Source: Coriobacteriales bacterium (GTDB taxonomy: Bacteria > Actinomycetota > Coriobacteriia > Coriobacteriales > UBA8131). From it: DNA of 8,830 bases. A program made the position numbers and the translations under genes. How positions within the stretch are numbered: position 1 is the stretch's first letter; each line of letters opens with the position of its first letter. The notes under the pieces were generated by a model. That model searched no databases. It was not told where the DNA came from and saw nothing but the letters and a program-made list of their open reading frames with translations. This document shows, piece by piece, positions 6,254 through 8,830 of this stretch. The stretch spans positions 1-8,830 of the forward strand of contig JAITUO010000183.1 of assembly GCA_031286245.1 (NCBI GenBank). Direction: 5' to 3'.

Positions 6254-6326
6254 CTCGCTTTGTGCGAGAGGGTAACGCGAGGCAATCCACTCATTCCTCC
6301 CCCCTTATTTGGATTGCCTCGCGTTA
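6254..6326 (+). terminator. Long hairpin after the SPFH gene, probable terminator or processing structure
   Basis: A 5-bp hairpin (CTCGC at 6254-6258 with GCGAG at 6264-6268) is followed by a perfect 17-bp stem (6273-6289 with 6310-6326). The long stem encloses a 20-base pyrimidine-rich loop, ctcattcctccccccttatt. It starts about 25 bases past the stop codon, where transcription of the three-gene operon should end. No U-run follows on either strand, so it may block read-through weakly, protect the 3' end of the message, or be a repeated extragenic palindrome. Confidence 0.5.
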
Positions 6327-6349
6327 TACCCGTTTCTGTTCACACGAAC

Positions 6350-6552
6350 GTAAATCCTGGGAATTTGTGAGTTTCTGCCGGAAAAAGCGCTCTATGTATA
6401 GTTATCTATCGGTTTCACACTTGTAGAATTCTCGCGCGACTCATCTACCAGCATGTTTAAATTGTGGAGAAAACCGGATCTCGCAAAACAGACCAAATAG
6501 CCATACATGAGAGCCGATTTCCGGCAATAACTCCGAAATTCCCAGGATTGCC
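6350..6552 (-). mobile_element. 203-bp MITE-like element with terminal inverted repeats, copy 2 (inverted core)
   Basis: It has the same length as copy 1 and the same terminal inverted repeat. The outer 14 bp, aatcctgggaattt (6353-6366 with 6536-6549), are perfect. The interior is the reverse complement of copy 1 (6394-6475 against 2068-2149, about 89% by eye). No coding sequence is seen inside. It lies between the hairpin that ends the ydjGHI-like operon and the N-acetyltransferase gene. The inner part of its left arm differs more from its right arm than in copy 1, so the two elements have diverged for some time. Confidence 0.75.
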
Positions 6553-6554
6553 AA

Positions 6555-6625
6555 TTTATAGGCTATACAACCACGTAGAAGTCAAGAAGAATAGCCCAAA
6601 TCATAGAATCTTTGGCAATAGAGTA
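6555..6625 (+). repeat. Tail repeat beside element copy 2
   Basis: tttataggctataca (6555-6569) and agaagtcaag (6577-6586) repeat the right flank of element copy 1 in the same orientation. Similarity continues weakly to about 6625, just before the N-acetyltransferase gene. The region 6553-6680 holds no other recognisable gene or strong promoter. Confidence 0.6.
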
Positions 6626-6680
6626 TCATGTGTCGAATGCTTCACTGAAAAATGACAGACAGCGAGATTTGGGGAAAAAT

Positions 6681-7547
6681 ATGGTCATACCCGCAGATAT
6701 ACCAGAGTTCTTTAAGCCAGTTTATGGCAAGTATTATGAGCCGCTTCCTGACAAGGAGGCTTTCCTAGCACGGATCGGATTGGCTGGAGAAACAATTCCG
6801 CTTAACCGTGAGGGACTTGATCGGGTCATCTGGGCACACCTCTGTTCAGTACCGTTTGAGAACATCGACCTCTATGATTATGACATCAATGTTGACTTTG
6901 GCATCGCCGAACTGTTCGAGAAGATAGTCACTAGACATCGTGGGGGCTATTGTTTCGAGTTAAACTCGTTGTTCATGTCCCTATTGGAAGCAATTGGGTT
7001 TGATGTATATGCGATAGGCGTGCGTATCATCATGGGCAAGGAAGGTTTTATCCCCGCAATTGCTCATCGTGCCTCCGTTGTTATGCTTGATGGCAAACGC
7101 TATTTTGCCGATGTCGGATTAGGGAAAACCAACGCGGCTGCTGGTTCTATCTGTATCGACGATGATGAAAAACAGCAGGTTAAAGGTGATATCTACTCTG
7201 TGGAGGACCGCCCGTATCACCACAAAATCATCCTCCGCCATAAAGAAGAAGGCCCGCAACCGGTGTTCCTGTTTCTTCCGGACCCTTTTCCGTTGGTCGA
7301 CTTTGTCGCTTATAACACCTCAATGGCTCTGACTGGTTTTCGAGGTCGGCGGATTGCCAACCTGCGATCTGAACATGGAGCCTTATCAATCGATGGTGAT
7401 GTTTTACGCAGGACAATGGGAGAAGACCGGATCGAAACTCCCTTGCCAACCAGCGCTGATGCCTGGCGTGTTTTGACTGAGGAATATGGCATGGTTCTGA
7501 CAGAGCCGCTAAAGGATATCGCAATTAATCCAGACAGACCTTGGTGA
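6681..7547 (+). CDS. nat: Arylamine N-acetyltransferase
   Basis: The 288-residue protein transfers an acetyl (or other acyl) group from CoA to aromatic amines or hydrazines through a cysteine thioester, in the cytoplasm. The catalytic triad is complete: C91 in R-G-G-Y-C-F-E-L-N, H129 in A-H-R-A, and D144 in F-A-D-V-G-L-G. The spacings of 38 and 15 residues equal those of Salmonella NAT (Cys69, His107, Asp122). The V-P-F-E-N-I motif (57-62) is also typical. The N-terminus is about 22 residues longer than the Salmonella enzyme up to the cysteine. The ATG at 6681 has GGGG six bases upstream. An in-frame TTG at 6612 would add 23 residues unlike the family and is rejected. The gene stands alone, and the physiological substrate cannot be read from the sequence. 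Confidence 0.92.
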   Translation: MVIPADIPEFFKPVYGKYYEPLPDKEAFLARIGLAGETIPLNREGLDRVIWAHLCSVPFENIDLYDYDINVDFGIAELFEKIVTRHRGGYCFELNSLFMSLLEAIGFDVYAIGVRIIMGKEGFIPAIAHRASVVMLDGKRYFADVGLGKTNAAAGSICIDDDEKQQVKGDIYSVEDRPYHHKIILRHKEEGPQPVFLFLPDPFPLVDFVAYNTSMALTGFRGRRIANLRSEHGALSIDGDVLRRTMGEDRIETPLPTSADAWRVLTEEYGMVLTEPLKDIAINPDRPW

Positions 7548-7553
7548 GAAACA

Positions 7554-7578
7554 GACAGCGCCCTTAAAGGGCGCTGTC
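7554..7578. terminator. Bidirectional terminator hairpin between convergent genes
   Basis: An 11-bp perfect stem (7554-7564 with 7568-7578, GACAGCGCCCT) has a 3-base loop. It lies in the 65-bp gap between the converging N-acetyltransferase and hydrogenase cytochrome genes. On the minus strand it is followed by a T-rich stretch (TGTTTCT). The plus-strand side has no T-run, so it best suits the hydrogenase operon but probably serves both. Confidence 0.75.
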
Positions 7579-7612
7579 GAAAACTCAATAAGCTACATCA
7601 GTGCGATAAGTC

Positions 7613-8305
7613 TCAAGCCTGATCTTCGCCCAGGTCTTCTCCCACTATGTTATGAATATCTGGGTCATAGACCAGTCCTTTGTTCTCCTTCCAGAAGAAG
7701 ATCATCTTCAAAGGAGCCAAGCCATTTACACTGGCCAGATAGATATGGATCATGATGAAGATGATGAAGATCCACATCGTGCAATAGTGAATGATCCTCA
7801 CTGTCATAATGCCACCCACCAAATCGGTGAAGCAGAGCATCAGTGCCCAGTCACCGGTCGGTGACCAGAGGCAGAGGCCGGTGTAGGCGATGAAGATCGT
7901 CAGGAAGGGGATTGCGGCATAAGCCAGCTTCTGGGGCACTCCGTACTTGGCACCCAGAGGATGCTCCTTTTTCAGGAACAGATAATACTTTAACCAGGCT
8001 CCAAGCTGATGGCGGTTGTCTCGCTGAGGTAGGAATATTTTGATGTCTTTAACTTGCTGACGAGTGCCACCGGTTGGTGCCGATTTGATGAAGAAGGCTG
8101 AGATGATCCGGAAAGCCAGGTTTAATACTAACACCGTGGCACAGAACAGATGGGCACCGCGTGCGATCCCCATCAAACCGGGCAGGAAGGGGAAGTGGAT
8201 GATGAAGCCTGTCAAGGCTAACACCACCATGGCGATCAGGTTAATCCAGTGGGTGATCACATAGGGCAGTGGGTGTGCTTCGCGATAGTGGGCCAGATGT
8301 GCCAT
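7613..8305 (-). CDS. hyaC: [NiFe] hydrogenase cytochrome b subunit
   Basis: The 230-residue protein belongs to the HyaC/HupC dihaem b-type cytochromes that anchor group 1 hydrogenases and pass electrons from H2 to quinone. Four membrane helices are predicted at about 15-37, 48-72, 128-147 and 172-192. Candidate haem ligands are H19 (T-H-W), H52 (G-A-H-L-F), H173 (I-I-H-Y) and H187 (M-I-H-I-Y), in the positions usual for the family. The ATG follows the stop of the large-subunit gene with no gap, and GTGAGG just upstream acts as ribosome-binding site, so the two are coupled. The length is normal. A maturation protease gene (hyaD), common as the next gene, is not downstream: the operon ends at the hairpin at 7554-7578. 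Confidence 0.9.
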   Translation of the reverse strand: MAHLAHYREAHPLPYVITHWINLIAMVVLALTGFIIHFPFLPGLMGIARGAHLFCATVLVLNLAFRIISAFFIKSAPTGGTRQQVKDIKIFLPQRDNRHQLGAWLKYYLFLKKEHPLGAKYGVPQKLAYAAIPFLTIFIAYTGLCLWSPTGDWALMLCFTDLVGGIMTVRIIHYCTMWIFIIFIMIHIYLASVNGLAPLKMIFFWKENKGLVYDPDIHNIVGEDLGEDQA

Positions 8306-8830
8306 TTACCTCACCCCCCAGGGGTTCGTGACGACCGTGAACTTCTTGCCGGTCGCCGGTTCACTGACATGGACTGCGCAGGCTACGCAGGGGTCAAAAC
8401 TATGGACAGCACGCAGGGCGTGAATCGGTTTTTCAACATCCTCGACAGGTGTGCCCATCAGCGCTTGCTCCATCGGGCCTTTGCGGTCAAGCTCATCGCG
8501 TGGCGAGATGTTCCAGGTAGTCGGGATGATGATCTGGTACTTCTCGATGATGTCGTTTTTAATCTTCATGTAGTGGTAAAGGGCTCCACGTGGAGCTTCC
8601 CAGAGACCAGCACCTTCACCAGTGAAGTTTTTCGACTCAACAAACGTGTCGGCGTTACCTCCCTTGATTGCTTCGATCAACTCTGTGATCCATTCAACAA
8701 TCAAGTTGGAAACATATAAAGTCTCGATGTTACGGGCTGCGGTACGTCCCAGTGTGGAGTTGCAAAGATCGACCCGCCCAGGAGCTCCCAATGTAGATAA
8801 CAGGCTGTCGATACCCTGCTTGATGGCTGG
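8306..8830 (-). CDS. hyaB: [NiFe] hydrogenase large subunit, C-terminal part (5' end beyond window)
   Basis: The frame is open to the window edge and gives the last 174 residues of the catalytic subunit. It contains S-T-L-G-R-T-A-A-R, G-L-W-E-A-P-R-G-A-L, P-T-T-W-N-I-S-P-R-D and the C-terminal metal-binding motif D-P-C-V-A-C-A-V-H, whose two cysteines (fragment residues 148 and 151) bind the Ni-Fe centre. The motif type and the cytochrome b partner indicate a group 1 respiratory uptake hydrogenase. After the His come 20 residues (V-S-E-P... to G-V-R), the peptide expected to be removed by a maturation endopeptidase. The TTG at 8789-8791 lies within conserved sequence and is not the true start. 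The small subunit gene should lie upstream, outside the window. Confidence 0.93.
   Translation of the reverse strand, partial: PAIKQGIDSLLSTLGAPGRVDLCNSTLGRTAARNIETLYVSNLIVEWITELIEAIKGGNADTFVESKNFTGEGAGLWEAPRGALYHYMKIKNDIIEKYQIIIPTTWNISPRDELDRKGPMEQALMGTPVEDVEKPIHALRAVHSFDPCVACAVHVSEPATGKKFTVVTNPWGVR

Noticed and set aside
5745..6290. Long minus-strand open frame opposite the SPFH gene, Ala/Gly-rich
   Set aside because: It mirrors the Pro/Ala-rich linker and zinc ribbons of the real gene, has no ribosome-binding site or family features, and contains low-complexity sequence only.
1991..6552. Composite transposon with insertion sequences at both ends
   Set aside because: The elements are only 203 bp, encode no transposase and show no clear target-site duplication. 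Only a MITE-like or invertible element is supported.
6612..6680. Upstream TTG start for the N-acetyltransferase
   Set aside because: It has no ribosome-binding site and would add 23 residues unlike the family, whereas the ATG at 6681 has GGGG at proper distance.
8249..8719. 156-codon plus-strand open frame opposite the hydrogenase large subunit
   Set aside because: The opposite strand carries unmistakable conserved hydrogenase motifs across the same bases.

Overview
The window looks like part of the chromosome of an anaerobic bacterium of moderate GC content. The two metabolic loci point that way: a cobalamin-binding protein of the methyltransferase (methyl-transfer) type, and a membrane-anchored group 1 [NiFe] uptake hydrogenase. 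The sequence does not fix the lineage. An anaerobic actinobacterium (a Coriobacteriia relative) or a member of the Firmicutes would both fit, and this is only a guess. There is no rRNA, tRNA, transposase, phage gene or CRISPR array.

Layout. (1) 1-830, minus strand: a corrinoid protein with a clear sigma-70-type promoter, followed by a GTG-started partial gene at the left edge. A 59-bp duplication at the junction adds a 20-codon micro-ORF, and all joints are 4-bp GTGA overlaps. (2) 939-1831, minus strand: two overlapping genes for small unrecognised membrane proteins, preceded by an array of short repeats spaced about 20 bp. (3) 1991-2270: a 203-bp non-coding element with terminal inverted repeats and a roughly 75-bp right-hand tail. 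(4) 2504-6246, plus strand: three genes in the same order as Bacillus subtilis ydjG-ydjH-ydjI. They encode a double zinc-ribbon membrane protein, a secreted/anchored TPM-domain protein, and an SPFH (virion-core-like) protein ending in two zinc ribbons. (5) 6254-6326: a long hairpin. (6) 6350-6625: a second 203-bp element whose interior is inverted relative to the first while its tail keeps the same direction. (7) 6681-7547, plus strand: an arylamine N-acetyltransferase with an intact Cys-His-Asp triad. (8) 7554-7578: a bidirectional terminator hairpin. (9) 7613-8830, minus strand: the cytochrome b subunit and the 3' part of the large subunit of a [NiFe] hydrogenase.

How the genes work together. 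The hydrogenase large subunit would oxidise H2, and its dihaem cytochrome b would pass the electrons to the quinone pool. The corrinoid protein would carry a methyl group between a substrate-specific methyltransferase and an acceptor methyltransferase, neither of which is in the window. The ydjGHI-like operon is probably an envelope/membrane-stress module: in B. subtilis the cognate genes follow pspA, which is absent here. The N-acetyltransferase looks like a stand-alone gene.

The most notable unexplained signal is the pair of 203-bp elements that bracket the ydjGHI-like operon. Their cores are inverted relative to their shared tails, which could record DNA inversion. Other points of interest are the zinc-ribbon-tailed SPFH protein, a probable leaderless start for the first gene of its operon, and the duplication that created the micro-ORF.
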